DNA of 57,864 bases from Prevotella sp. (GCA_016291085.1 JAEEVW010000021.1:1-57864), one strand, 5' to 3'. Counted from the stretch's first letter, positions 45,239 to 53,265 are shown. Numbers and translations are program-made. The notes: generated by a model not told the origin, from the sequence alone.

Positions 45239-45880
45239 ATTCCAAAAGTCCATAAGGAATATCTCGAAGATCAGTGTGCTATAGCCTGGTATCACACTCT
45301 GGTCAGAAGTGCCGTAACCTAATTGATAAGGTACTGTCACAATCCATCCTTCTCCTCGGTGCATATGCTGCAGAGCAGTAGAAAAACCGGGAAGGATACT
45401 TCCATTGACCTTAAAACGAGCAGGCACGTCAACGGCGAGATTGAAATTATCCGTAGACATATAGCTACGGTCAAACTCATAGCCTTCCGGATAGTGAGTA
45501 GAAGGAATCAGACAACCACGATAGTGAACTGCCACGGAGTCTGTATACTCCGGAGTGTTGTCAGTCCACAACAACTCACTATTCCCGACTTTCTCAACCA
45601 AAATACAGTTAGTTGGAGCTATCGCATCTAATGGTGTCTCGCCAGGCATCGACCAAGCAGGAATGACCAACTTAGTGGAAGCCTCACCTAGGCTCTTATA
45701 CTCCTGCAGAAAACTATTATACTTCTCCAAGAAATAAGCCTCGTTCTTGGTCTGCCAACCGTCAAACTCCGTACTGGTTTCATCACTCTCACTGCACGAC
45801 ACAAATAAAGGTAAAAGGGTAAAAAGGTAAAAAGGTAAAACCTTTACCCAGCCTTTTACCATTATCTTAATAGCATTCAT
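45215..45880 (-). CDS. FKBP-type peptidyl-prolyl isomerase lipoprotein
   Basis: 221 residues. Lipobox PLFVSC (Cys ~29). FKBP domain ~110-215: DSVAVHYRGCLIPS, FKVNGSILPGFSTALQHMHRGEGW, VPYQLGYGTSD and a final LIFEIFLMDF. A periplasmic folding catalyst attached to a membrane. The signal peptide core LPFYLFTLLPLF is encoded by a 4 x 8-bp TTTTACCT array, nearly identical in DNA and protein to that of the SPOR protein. A second, inverted array lies just before the start codon. It follows glyS on the same strand. Confidence 0.87.
   Translation of the reverse strand: MNAIKIMVKGWVKVLPFYLFTLLPLFVSCSESDETSTEFDGWQTKNEAYFLEKYNSFLQEYKSLGEASTKLVIPAWSMPGETPLDAIAPTNCILVEKVGNSELLWTDNTPEYTDSVAVHYRGCLIPSTHYPEGYEFDRSYMSTDNFNLAVDVPARFKVNGSILPGFSTALQHMHRGEGWIVTVPYQLGYGTSDQSVIPGYSTLIFEIFLMDFWNKEEGDRY
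45809..45840. repeat. 4 x 8-bp AGGTAAAA array encoding the FKBP signal peptide
   Basis: On plus: AGGTAAAA, GGGTAAAA, AGGTAAAA, AGGTAAAA. It is read on minus as LPFYLFTLLP. Confidence 0.92.
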
Positions 45881-45912
45881 TTTTACTTTTTTACCTTTTT
45901 ACTTCTTTACCT
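45881..45912. repeat. 4 x 8-bp TTTTACCT array before the FKBP gene
   Basis: On plus: TTTTACTT, TTTTACCT, TTTTACTT, CTTTACCT. Inverted relative to 45809-45840 with a 40-bp spacer that includes the FKBP start codon. Confidence 0.92.
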
Positions 45913-45917
45913 TTTCA

Positions 45918-47459
45918 TTACTGAAGTTTCTTCAGTAAGGATGCAATGCTGACCTTGTCCTCGATGATGCTGTTGAGCTCGCTGATCTTCACGCGCTCCT
46001 GCTCCATCGTGTCGCGGAAACGCAGGGTGACGCAACCATCGTTCAGTGTATCGTGGTCAACGGTGACGCAGTACGGTGTACCGATAGCGTCCTGACGGCG
46101 ATAGCGCTTTCCGATAGAATCCTTCTCATCGTACTGGCAAGCAAAGTGATACTTCAGCTGGTCGATGATTTCACGAGCTTTCTCGGGCAGACCGTCTTTC
46201 TTCACCAGAGGCATTACAGCACATTTAACAGGTGCTAATGCAGCAGGCAGGCGCAGTACTGTACGTGTTTCACCATTTTCTAATTTCTCTTCGTCAAAGG
46301 CGTGGCACATGATGCTCAGGAACATACGGTCCACACCGATAGATGTCTCGATGACATACGGAGTATAGCTCTCGTTGGTCTGAGGATCGAAGTACTTGAT
46401 GCTCTTGCCAGAGTATTTCTCATGCTGAGAGAGGTCGAAGTTCGTACGAGAGTGGATACCCTCTACCTCCTTGAAGCCGAATGGCATCTTGAACTCGATA
46501 TCGGTAGCAGCGTTGGCGTAGTGAGCCAGCTTGTCGTGATCGTGGAAACGATAGTTCTCAGCACCAAAGCCCAGAGCCTGATGCCACTTCATACGAGTCT
46601 CTTTCCACTTGGGGAACCATTCCAGCTCAGTGCCTGGCTGTACGAAGAACTGCATCTCCATCTGCTCGAACTCACGCATACGGAAGATGAACTGACGGGC
46701 AACGATCTCATTACGGAAAGCCTTACCAATCTGGGCGATACCGAAAGGAATCTTCATACGGCCAGTCTTCTGAACATTCAGGTAGTTCACGAAAATACCC
46801 TGAGCCGTCTCAGGACGCAGATAGATCTTCATCGAAGCATCGGCAGAGGCACCCATCTCGGTAGAGAACATCAGGTTGAACTGACGCACATCCGTCCAGT
46901 TGCGGGTTCCGCTGATGGGGCAGACGATCTCCTCGTCGAGGATGATCTGCTTCAGTTCATCAAGGTCTGGTCCCTGCATAGCTGCTGCATAGCGGGCATG
47001 CAGATTGTCGCGCTTCTCCTTAGTTTCCTTCACACGCTCAGAAGTCTCTAAGTACTTAGCCTCGTCGAACGAGTCGCCAAAACGCTTGCGCGCCTTCTCA
47101 ACTTCCTTCTGAATCTTCTCGTCATACTTGGCAATCTGATCCTCAATCAGCACGTCAGCACGATAGCGCTTCTTAGAGTCGCGGTTGTCAATCAGGGGAT
47201 CATTAAAGGCATCAACGTGACCTGAAGCCTTCCATATCGTCGGGTGCATAAAGATAGCCGAGTCGATACCCACGATATTCTCGTGCAGCATCGTCATAGC
47301 CTTCCACCAATACTGCTTAATGTTATTCTTCAACTCAACGCCGTTCTGACCGTAGTCATACACGGCTCCTAAACCATCGTAAATCTCACTGGAAGGGAAC
47401 ACGAAACCATACTCCTTACAATGACTCACGATTTTCTTAAAAACATCTTCTTGTGCCAT
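45918..47459 (-). CDS. glyS: Glycyl-tRNA synthetase (single-chain, class II)
   Basis: 513 residues, the eukaryote-like homodimeric type found in Bacteroidetes. Class II motifs: GFVFPSSEIYDGLGAVYDYG, motif 2 FRNEIVARQFIFRMREFEQMEMQFF, motif 3 GVDRMFLSIM, and an anticodon-binding C-terminal domain. It charges tRNA-Gly with glycine. It has its own promoter and is probably co-transcribed with the FKBP gene. Confidence 0.95.
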   Translation of the reverse strand: MAQEDVFKKIVSHCKEYGFVFPSSEIYDGLGAVYDYGQNGVELKNNIKQYWWKAMTMLHENIVGIDSAIFMHPTIWKASGHVDAFNDPLIDNRDSKKRYRADVLIEDQIAKYDEKIQKEVEKARKRFGDSFDEAKYLETSERVKETKEKRDNLHARYAAAMQGPDLDELKQIILDEEIVCPISGTRNWTDVRQFNLMFSTEMGASADASMKIYLRPETAQGIFVNYLNVQKTGRMKIPFGIAQIGKAFRNEIVARQFIFRMREFEQMEMQFFVQPGTELEWFPKWKETRMKWHQALGFGAENYRFHDHDKLAHYANAATDIEFKMPFGFKEVEGIHSRTNFDLSQHEKYSGKSIKYFDPQTNESYTPYVIETSIGVDRMFLSIMCHAFDEEKLENGETRTVLRLPAALAPVKCAVMPLVKKDGLPEKAREIIDQLKYHFACQYDEKDSIGKRYRRQDAIGTPYCVTVDHDTLNDGCVTLRFRDTMEQERVKISELNSIIEDKVSIASLLKKLQ

Positions 47460-47490
47460 AAAAAACTTAATAATTTCGAAATTATGGCTG

Positions 47491-47498
47491 CAAAGGTA
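47491..47498 (-). promoter_or_regulatory. -7 element of glyS
   Basis: Reverse complement TACCTTTG followed by CAGCC, 31 bp before the glyS ATG. Confidence 0.65.
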
Positions 47499-47505
47499 CG
47501 AAAAT

Positions 47506-47533
47506 AAATGAGAAATGAGAAATGAGAAATGAG
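47506..47533. repeat. 4 x 7-bp AAATGAG array in the glyS/parC promoter region
   Basis: Four perfect AAATGAG units followed by AAATT. They lie between the two divergent -7 elements. Confidence 0.92.
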
Positions 47534-47574
47534 AAATTATTCGTTCCTTTATTGTTTTTTTAAAAAATTATTAG

Positions 47575-47582
47575 TAATTTTG
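47575..47582 (+). promoter_or_regulatory. -7 element of the topoisomerase A-subunit gene
   Basis: TAATTTTG followed by CAGG, 27 bp before the ATG. Confidence 0.55.
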
Positions 47583-47609
47583 CAGGCAAACCGAAAACAA
47601 AACAAGTAA

Positions 47610-50309
47610 ATGGACGACGAAATAAAAGACTTTACTCCAGAATCTCCGGAATACTCAGAATCTCCGGAAACTGCGGAAAGCCACTCCGACTACAAGCCCG
47701 TGAATCGTTTTGATGCTGCTGCCGTTCACCACCTGAGCGGCATGTATCAGAATTGGTTCTTGGATTATGCCTCGTACACGATACTGGATCGTGCCGTGCC
47801 ACACATCGAGGACGGACTGAAACCCGTGCAGCGACGCATCCTGCACTCCATGAAGCGCATGGACGACGGGCGATACAATAAGGTGGCCAATATCGTAGGA
47901 CATACCATGCAGTTTCACCCCCATGGCGATGCTTCCATTGGTGATGCCTTGGTACAGATGGGACAGAAAGACCTGCTCATAGACACACAGGGCAACTGGG
48001 GCAACATCCTCACGGGCAACAAGGCAGCCGCTCCCCGTTATATCGAAGCACGCTTGTCCAAGTTTGCCTTGGACACGGTGTTTAATCCTAAGACCACCGA
48101 ATGGCAGATGTCATACGACGGACGCAACAAGGAGCCCATCACACTGCCTGTCAAATATCCGCTCTTGCTGGCTCAGGGTGCCGAAGGTATCGCGGTAGGT
48201 CTCTCTACCAAAGTGCTACCCCACAACTTCGTGGAAATTTGCGATGCTGCTATCAGCTATCTGCACGACGAGGAGTTCCACCTCTACCCCGACTTCCCTA
48301 CAGGAGGCAGCATTGATGTATCCAAATACAACGACGGACAACGTGGGGGTGTTCTGAAAGTTCGTGCCAAGATTGAAAAGCTCGACCCAAAGACGCTGGT
48401 CATCCGCGAGATTCCGTTCTCGAAAACCACCGAGACTCTCATCGATTCTATTCTGAAAGCCATTGAGAAGGGGAAAATCAAGGCCCGCCATGTAGAGGAT
48501 CTGACAGCAGCCAAGGTGGAGATACAGGTTCAGCTGGCTCCTGGCGTATCGAGTGACAAGACACTGGATGCCCTCTATGCCTTCTCAGACTGCGAAATCA
48601 ACATCTCGCCCAACTGCTGTGTCATAGAGGACAACAAACCCCAGTTCCTTACTATCAGCGATGTGCTGCGCAACTCGGTAGATCGCACGAAAGACCTAAT
48701 TCGTCAGGAACTGGAAATCCGTAAAGGCGAACTTTTGGAACAGCTGCATTTCTGTTCGCTGGAAAAGATATTCATCGAGGAACGCATCTACAAGGACAAA
48801 AAGTTCGAACAGGCACCCGATATCGATAGTGTCTGCGAACATATCGACGAGCGGTTGACACCTTACTATCCGCAGATGGTACGCGAGGTGACGAAGGACG
48901 ACATCCTCAAGTTGCTGGAAATCAAGATGCAGCGCATCCTGAAATTCAACAAGGAAAAGGCCGATGAACTGATGGCCCGCATCAAGGCAGAGATTGAGGA
49001 GATAGACCGTGACCTGGCCAACTTGGTGGAAGTGACGGCTGAGTGGTTCCAGTTCCTCAAGGACAAGTACGGCAAGGACCATCCACGTCTGACAGAGATT
49101 CGCAACTTCGATACTATCGAGGCTACGAAAGTGGTCGAAGCCAACCAGAAACTCTACATCAACCGTACAGATGGATTCATCGGTACAGGTCTGAAGAAAG
49201 ACGAGTTCGTATGCAACTGCTCGGACATTGACGACATCATCATCTTCTATAAGGATGGTAAGTTCAAGGTGGTCCGTGTGGCCGACAAATTGTTTGTGGG
49301 CAAAAACGTCATGTGGCTCGGTGTGTTCAAGAAGAACGACCAGCGCACGATATACAATGCAGTATATCGCGATGGGCGCAAGGGCTATTACTATATCAAG
49401 CGTTTCAATGTCTCGGCCATCACTCGCGATCGCGAATACGACATCACGGCGGGCACGGAAGGCTCACGTGTGCTCTACTTCACGGCCAACCCCAATGGTG
49501 AGGCAGAGGTCATCAAGGTAACCCTCGACCCGGCACCCAAGCTGAAGCGTATCTTCTTCGACAAGGACTTCTCAGAGGTGCTCATCAAAGGACGTGCCGC
49601 TAAGGGTAACCTGCTCACAAAATTCCAGGTACACCGCATCGGACTGAAGAGCCACGGGCACTCTACCCTGGGTGGTCGCAAGGTTTGGTACGACCCTGAT
49701 GTCAACCGTCTGAACTACGATGAACACGGACTGCTGCTGGGTGAGTTCAATGATGGTGACAGCATCCTGGTCATCCTCAAAAATGGCGACTACTACCTTA
49801 GTGGGTTCGATGCCAACGTACACTTCGAGGACAACATTGACCGTTTGGAGAAATACGAACCGGAAAAAGTGTGGAGCTGCATACTCTACGATGCCGATAA
49901 TCAGGGATACCCCTATATCAAGCGTTTCGTCATGGAGGCTTCCAAGCGCAAACAGAACTACCTGGGCGAGAACGAGAGCTCACAGCAGATACTGCTCACG
50001 GACACCTACTACCCTCGTCTGCTGGTTACCTATGGTGGCAACGATGCCTTCCGTGGCTCAGAGGAAATCGATGCAGAACAGTTCATTGCCGTCAAGGGGT
50101 ACAAAGCCAAGGGCAAGCGTCTGACCACTTGGCAGATTGAGAGCATCACCGAACTCGAGCCCACGCGCTTCCCCGAACCTCCTGAAAGTCCGGAAAATCC
50201 AGATGAATCGGAAGAGGAGAACCTTGACCCCGATGCTGGCAAGAGCCAACAGCAGGTATTCGATGAACTGACAGGACAGCTCAGCCTTTTCCCCAATGAT
50301 GAAGATTAA
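47610..50309 (+). CDS. parC: DNA topoisomerase IV/gyrase subunit A
   Basis: 899 residues. Type IIA topoisomerase A subunit: GLKPVQRRILHSM, the QFHPHGDASIGDALVQMGQ helix, and catalytic Tyr144 in AAPRYIEARLS. A coiled-coil tower follows (~360-480), then a beta-propeller-like C-terminal part. The Bacteroidetes ParC-type form is favoured over GyrA because of the long acidic N-terminal tail and the lack of a clear GyrA box; this is not certain. The tail (TPESPEYSESPETAES) is encoded by a 5 x 9-bp array. The C-terminus (PEPPESPENPDESEEEN) is similarly repetitive. It changes DNA topology by passing a duplex through a double-strand break. Confidence 0.88.
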   Translation: MDDEIKDFTPESPEYSESPETAESHSDYKPVNRFDAAAVHHLSGMYQNWFLDYASYTILDRAVPHIEDGLKPVQRRILHSMKRMDDGRYNKVANIVGHTMQFHPHGDASIGDALVQMGQKDLLIDTQGNWGNILTGNKAAAPRYIEARLSKFALDTVFNPKTTEWQMSYDGRNKEPITLPVKYPLLLAQGAEGIAVGLSTKVLPHNFVEICDAAISYLHDEEFHLYPDFPTGGSIDVSKYNDGQRGGVLKVRAKIEKLDPKTLVIREIPFSKTTETLIDSILKAIEKGKIKARHVEDLTAAKVEIQVQLAPGVSSDKTLDALYAFSDCEINISPNCCVIEDNKPQFLTISDVLRNSVDRTKDLIRQELEIRKGELLEQLHFCSLEKIFIEERIYKDKKFEQAPDIDSVCEHIDERLTPYYPQMVREVTKDDILKLLEIKMQRILKFNKEKADELMARIKAEIEEIDRDLANLVEVTAEWFQFLKDKYGKDHPRLTEIRNFDTIEATKVVEANQKLYINRTDGFIGTGLKKDEFVCNCSDIDDIIIFYKDGKFKVVRVADKLFVGKNVMWLGVFKKNDQRTIYNAVYRDGRKGYYYIKRFNVSAITRDREYDITAGTEGSRVLYFTANPNGEAEVIKVTLDPAPKLKRIFFDKDFSEVLIKGRAAKGNLLTKFQVHRIGLKSHGHSTLGGRKVWYDPDVNRLNYDEHGLLLGEFNDGDSILVILKNGDYYLSGFDANVHFEDNIDRLEKYEPEKVWSCILYDADNQGYPYIKRFVMEASKRKQNYLGENESSQQILLTDTYYPRLLVTYGGNDAFRGSEEIDAEQFIAVKGYKAKGKRLTTWQIESITELEPTRFPEPPESPENPDESEEENLDPDAGKSQQQVFDELTGQLSLFPNDED
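47635..47679. repeat. 5 x 9-bp CTCCGGAAT array encoding the N-terminal tail of the topoisomerase
   Basis: CTCCAGAAT, CTCCGGAAT, ACTCAGAAT, CTCCGGAAA, CTGCGGAAA. Confidence 0.85.
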
Positions 50310-50335
50310 GTTCCTGTTTCTCGCCCCTGTCTCGT

Positions 50336-51160
50336 ATGCTGAAGATTAAATTATTGCTTGCTGCGTTAATTGTCCCGTATGCTGCGACACTGTCGCAGCC
50401 ACTGTCTGCAGAATCACAAAAGGTCATCACCCGCAGCACAATGATAGGGCTCGGAGTCTCCAATGTCCTTGACACCTATCTCTCGCAAGAGCATTTCAAG
50501 GGTCCGGGTGTATCGTTTCTGTCTACCATCGAACGTAACAGGACTGACAGTCACTGGTCGACACTCATGGAACACGAGGCTAACATCTCCAGCGTCAAAG
50601 ATCGCCCCGATATGAAACACGAATTGGAGGGAGCCTACAACTTCTATTGGGGCAAGCTATACGGCTGGCAGTTATTCAACAACAGCCTAAAGCTACAAGT
50701 CGGAGGATTAGTAAACGCCTCGCTGGGAGTTATCTACAATACCTCGAATTCAAATAATCCGGCACAGGCTCGGGCGCATCTGAACCTCATGCCAACAGGA
50801 ACGGCAGCCTATCGGTTTCAGCTTTTTAAACGCAACCTCGTTGCACGTTACGAACTCAGTCTACCCTTAGCAGGCATCATGTTCTCGCCGAACTATGGGC
50901 AGTCGTACTACGAGATTTTCTCGCGGGGCAACTACGACCATAACATCGTACCCACGACATTCATCTCTGCTCCTGAGTGGCGCCAGATGCTGACTGTCGA
51001 CATCCCCCTCACCACTCACCCGACACCACTCACCCTCCGTATTGGTTACCTGGGTAATATGCAACAGGCCAAGGTCAACAACCTTCGCCAGCACATCTAC
51101 ACTCACCGCGTCCTCATTGGAATCACCAAGCGTTTCTCCATCATCCCCCGAGCCCTATGA
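50336..51160 (+). CDS. DUF3316-family exported protein
   Basis: 274 residues, signal peptide to about residue 24. Beta-rich sequence with RSTMIGLGVSNVLDTYLSQEHFKGPG, a conserved-looking GNYDHNIVPTTF near 205, and outer-membrane-like strands to the end. The pattern matches DUF3316 of Bacteroidetes; function unknown. The last four bases overlap the start of the S41 peptidase gene, so the two are translationally coupled. It starts 26 bp after the topoisomerase gene. Confidence 0.78.
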   Translation: MLKIKLLLAALIVPYAATLSQPLSAESQKVITRSTMIGLGVSNVLDTYLSQEHFKGPGVSFLSTIERNRTDSHWSTLMEHEANISSVKDRPDMKHELEGAYNFYWGKLYGWQLFNNSLKLQVGGLVNASLGVIYNTSNSNNPAQARAHLNLMPTGTAAYRFQLFKRNLVARYELSLPLAGIMFSPNYGQSYYEIFSRGNYDHNIVPTTFISAPEWRQMLTVDIPLTTHPTPLTLRIGYLGNMQQAKVNNLRQHIYTHRVLIGITKRFSIIPRAL

Positions 51161-52170
51161 AGAAATATCTAGTCTATCTAGTTTCACTAGTCCTACTAGT
51201 ACCTCTAGTTTCGTGCGTAGACGAAGTTGAACGCCCCAACACTCCCGAGGGCAATTTCGAAGCGCTCTGGCAGATTATCGATGAGCATTACTGTTTCTTC
51301 GACTACAAGCAACACGAATACGGTCTTGACTGGAATGCCATATATAATAAATATAAGGTACGCGTAAGCAACCACATGACAACGGTCCAACTCTTTGAAG
51401 TACTGACAGACATGCTGGCCGAATTACGCGACGGACACGTCAACCTAAGCAGTTCGATGGACTATGGACGCTATTGGACCTGGCACGAGGCTTACCCACA
51501 GAACTTCAGCGATTCACTGGAACGGCGCTACTTAGGCACTGACTACAAAATTGCCGCGGGCATGAAGTATCGCGTACTCGACGATAACATCGGCTACATT
51601 CGCTATGAGTCATTTACACAGCCCGTAGGTGAAGGCAATCTCGACGACTGTCTCTCCTATCTTCTTCTGTGTCGTGGACTCATTATCGACATTCGCAATA
51701 ATGGTGGTGGTGACCTGACGAATGCAGAAAAACTGGCAGGACGCTTCGTACACGAGCGGACACTCGTAGGATACATGCAACACAAGACGGGCAAGGGGCA
51801 CCACGACTTCTCGTCACTCGAACCTCGTTATTTGGAACCATCCAGCAACCTCCGTTGGCACAAACCGGTCTGTATACTTACCAACCGCTCGGTATTCAGC
51901 GCTGCCAACGACTTTGCCGTCATCATGCACACACTGCCCCAAGTAAAACTAGTAGGCGACCATACCGGTGGAGGTAGTGGCATGCCAATGAGCAGTTCAC
52001 TGCCCAATGGATGGAACGTACGCTTCTCAGCCTGCCCGATGTACGATGCTCAGAAACAACAAACGGAATTCGGTATCGCCCCCGATGTTAGTGTAGCCCT
52101 CACTGACGAGACAACAGCACAAGGCCACGACCTCATCATAGAGACCGCCCGCCAATTGTTAACAAAATAA
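51157..52170 (+). CDS. S41-family peptidase lipoprotein
   Basis: 337 residues. Lipobox PLVSC (Cys ~21). Tail-specific protease features: YWTWHEAYPQN, IDIRNNGGGDLTNAEKLAGRF, and the catalytic region TNRSVFSAANDFAVIMHTLP (Ser) with VGDHTGGGSGMP. It is a C-terminal-processing-type protease of the envelope. The entire hydrophobic signal (LVYLVSLVLLVPLV) is encoded by a 5 x 9-bp CTAGT array. Promoter not seen; probably transcribed with DUF3316. Confidence 0.85.
   Translation: MKKYLVYLVSLVLLVPLVSCVDEVERPNTPEGNFEALWQIIDEHYCFFDYKQHEYGLDWNAIYNKYKVRVSNHMTTVQLFEVLTDMLAELRDGHVNLSSSMDYGRYWTWHEAYPQNFSDSLERRYLGTDYKIAAGMKYRVLDDNIGYIRYESFTQPVGEGNLDDCLSYLLLCRGLIIDIRNNGGGDLTNAEKLAGRFVHERTLVGYMQHKTGKGHHDFSSLEPRYLEPSSNLRWHKPVCILTNRSVFSAANDFAVIMHTLPQVKLVGDHTGGGSGMPMSSSLPNGWNVRFSACPMYDAQKQQTEFGIAPDVSVALTDETTAQGHDLIIETARQLLTK
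51169..51213. repeat. 5 x 9-bp CTAGT array encoding the S41 signal peptide
   Basis: CTAGTCTAT, CTAGTTTCA, CTAGTCCTA, CTAGTACCT, CTAGTTTCG. Same design as the arrays in dxs and gcvPB. Confidence 0.95.
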
Positions 52171-52196
52171 AAATAACTAACGGCGGAAGCAAATTC

Positions 52197-52224
52197 TTCA
52201 CTTTTCACTCTTCACTTTTCACTT
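52197..52224. repeat. 4 x 7-bp TTCACTT array upstream of the tRNA genes
   Basis: TTCACTT, TTCACTC, TTCACTT, TTCACTT, followed by a T run and the tRNA promoter. Confidence 0.92.
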
Positions 52225-52231
52225 TTTTTCG

Positions 52232-52239
52232 TACCTTTG
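52232..52239 (+). promoter_or_regulatory. -7 element of the tRNA operon
   Basis: TACCTTTG followed by CACCC, 21 bp before the tRNA-Leu 5' end. Confidence 0.7.
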
Positions 52240-52260
52240 CACCCGCAAAAGTCAGGAAAT

Positions 52261-52342
52261 GCGCCTGTGGCGGAATTGGTAGACGCGTTAGACTTAGGAT
52301 CTAATGTTTCACGGCGTGCAGGTTCGAGTCCTGTCAGGCGCA
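52261..52342 (+). tRNA. tRNA-Leu (anticodon TAG)
   Basis: Acceptor GCGCCTG pairs with CAGGCGC. Anticodon stem TTAGA/TCTAA encloses CTTAGGA with TAG. A variable arm of class II type and a GGTTCGAGTCC T-arm are present. The CCA end is not encoded. Confidence 0.95.
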
Positions 52343-52357
52343 CAAAACATCGTTGTT

Positions 52358-52431
52358 GTCGGCATAGCTCAGCTGGTTAGAGTATCACCTTGACATGGTG
52401 GGGGTCCTTGGTTCGAGTCCAAGTGTCGACA
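52358..52431 (+). tRNA. tRNA-Val (anticodon GAC)
   Basis: Acceptor GTCGGCA pairs with TGTCGAC (one G-T). The anticodon loop TTGACAT carries GAC. D-arm AGCTCAGCTGGTTAGAG and T-arm GGTTCGAGTCC are standard. It lies 15 bp after tRNA-Leu and the two are co-transcribed. Confidence 0.95.
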
Positions 52432-52441
52432 CAAAAAGAAA

Positions 52442-52470
52442 GAAGTGACGCAAGCGTCACTTCTTCTCTT
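52442..52470. terminator. Terminator after the tRNA genes
   Basis: GAAGTGACG-CAAG-CGTCACTTC hairpin (52442-52463) followed by TTCTCTTTT. On the other strand it closes the small minus-strand ORFs. Confidence 0.85.
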
Positions 52471-52539
52471 TTAATACTCATCCTCGTTGAAAACTTGGTT
52501 AACGAGATTTCTATACTGATTTTCAATTAGTTGCATCAT
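52471..52539 (-). CDS. Possible 22-residue peptide (second of a pair)
   Basis: MMQLIENQYRNLVNQVFNED then EY and stop. The ATG lies two bases after the stop of the upstream small ORF, suggesting coupled translation. It ends at the bidirectional terminator. Not recognised. Confidence 0.35.
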   Translation of the reverse strand: MMQLIENQYRNLVNQVFNEDEY

Positions 52540-52541
52540 AA

Positions 52542-52631
52542 TTAACTATTTTTAGCCAAATAAACCGCGCGGTCTGAGACTATCAAAGGCGATTCGCTGG
52601 CGAGTTCGACAAACTTATTATCTATTCTCAT
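52542..52631 (-). CDS. Possible 29-residue peptide behind its own promoter
   Basis: MRIDNKFVELASESPLIVSD then RAVYLAKNS. A minus-strand -7 element TATCTTTG (52649-52656) lies 17 bp before the ATG, with AAAGAAG as weak ribosome site. The peptide has no hydrophobic core. Not recognised; it could also be the 5' end of a decayed longer gene. Confidence 0.4.
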   Translation of the reverse strand: MRIDNKFVELASESPLIVSDRAVYLAKNS

Positions 52632-52648
52632 TTGCTTCTTTGCGCTGG

Positions 52649-52656
52649 CAAAGATA
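52649..52656 (-). promoter_or_regulatory. -7 element of the small minus-strand ORFs
   Basis: Reverse complement TATCTTTG followed by CCAGCG. It is divergent from the promoter at 52773-52780. Confidence 0.55.
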
Positions 52657-52772
52657 CGATAATTTCGGCAAAAAACAACAATTTTCGTCCACAAATTTGC
52701 TTTTTATTTATTATTAAATAGGTAAAACAGCAAAATAACTAAATTTCTGTGCATTTATTCATAGAAAATTCG

Positions 52773-52780
52773 TACCTTTG
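52773..52780 (+). promoter_or_regulatory. -7 element of the structured leader
   Basis: TACCTTTG followed by CCACC. No other TAnnTTTG is seen before the peptide gene at 53089, so this promoter probably drives leader, peptide and fimbrillin-like gene. Confidence 0.65.
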
Positions 52781-52785
52781 CCACC

Positions 52786-53010
52786 GTGATTCGCATGAGT
52801 CACGAATCTTTTTATTGCTCAATCTCTGACACGAACTTGCACCTCGAAACGAGATTTTACGAGCATATCTATATACTGTTGGAGCTGCGCTTTATTGCGC
52901 AGACTTCAATCCATAGGTATATAGGGGCTGTGCAAGGCCTGTGTCAGAGTATGGACTGGGCCTGCGCTTTCTTTATGCCCCATCTTGATCGTGCTCGTTT
53001 CTCCCATAGA
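52786..53010 (+). ncRNA. Structured leader RNA or independent ncRNA
   Basis: Just after the promoter, GATTCG (52788-52793) pairs with CGAATC (52803-52808) and five T follow, an early terminator-like hairpin. Then a long rod can be drawn: CTCTGACAC (52824-52832) with 52941-52949, CTTGCAC (52836-52842) with 52930-52936, CTATATAC (52869-52876) with 52917-52924, and CTGCGC (52885-52890) with 52897-52902 around TTTATT. A CTCG-AAA-CGAG hairpin sits in the one-sided bulge. ACGAGCA (near 52859) could also pair with TGCTCGT (near 52992) as a pseudoknot. The class is not recognised; a 6S-like RNA is one possibility, a 5' leader of the next genes another. Confidence 0.6.
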
Positions 53011-53088
53011 TAGTGAACAATAAAAGAAAGAATGGATACATTATTTATTTCAAACAGTAAGATCATAACAATTTAATCCGAAACAATT

Positions 53089-53229
53089 ATGACGAAAAAG
53101 AAAATTTATGAGAAGCCGACGATGCAGGTCATCGAGTTGCAACAGCGCACGATGCTGCTGGCTGGCAGTAACGGGGACATCCCCAACAACGATCCGTACA
53201 CACCAGACACAGATCCGTTCAACTTTTAA
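53089..53229 (+). CDS. 46-residue peptide of the KP..V.ELQ..LLAGS type
   Basis: Starts MTKKKIYEKPTMQVIELQQ, continues RTMLLAGSNGD and ends in a Pro/Asp/Asn-rich tail (NNDPYTPDTDPFNF). Similar short genes with a YxKP start, a VxELQ middle and LLAGS are frequent in Prevotella next to exported-protein genes, in my recollection. The split into a conserved leader and a variable polar tail resembles a leader peptide plus cargo. No hydrophobic signal is present. Function unknown. It lies 36 bp before the fimbrillin-like gene and probably shares its transcript. Confidence 0.65.
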   Translation: MTKKKIYEKPTMQVIELQQRTMLLAGSNGDIPNNDPYTPDTDPFNF

Positions 53230-53265
53230 CTAACCCCAGTGTATAACAACAAAAACGTAAAGACA

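Noticed and set aside
50170..50214. Pro-Glu repeat at the C-terminus of the topoisomerase as a sixth 5 x 9-bp array
   Set aside because: A 9-bp phase can be drawn, but units share only GA at their start, so it may be an ordinary acidic tail.
52786..53013. 75-residue ORF over the structured RNA
   Set aside because: Its GTG start would coincide with the transcription start, it has no ribosome site, and the same bases form long perfect stems. The RNA reading explains the region better.
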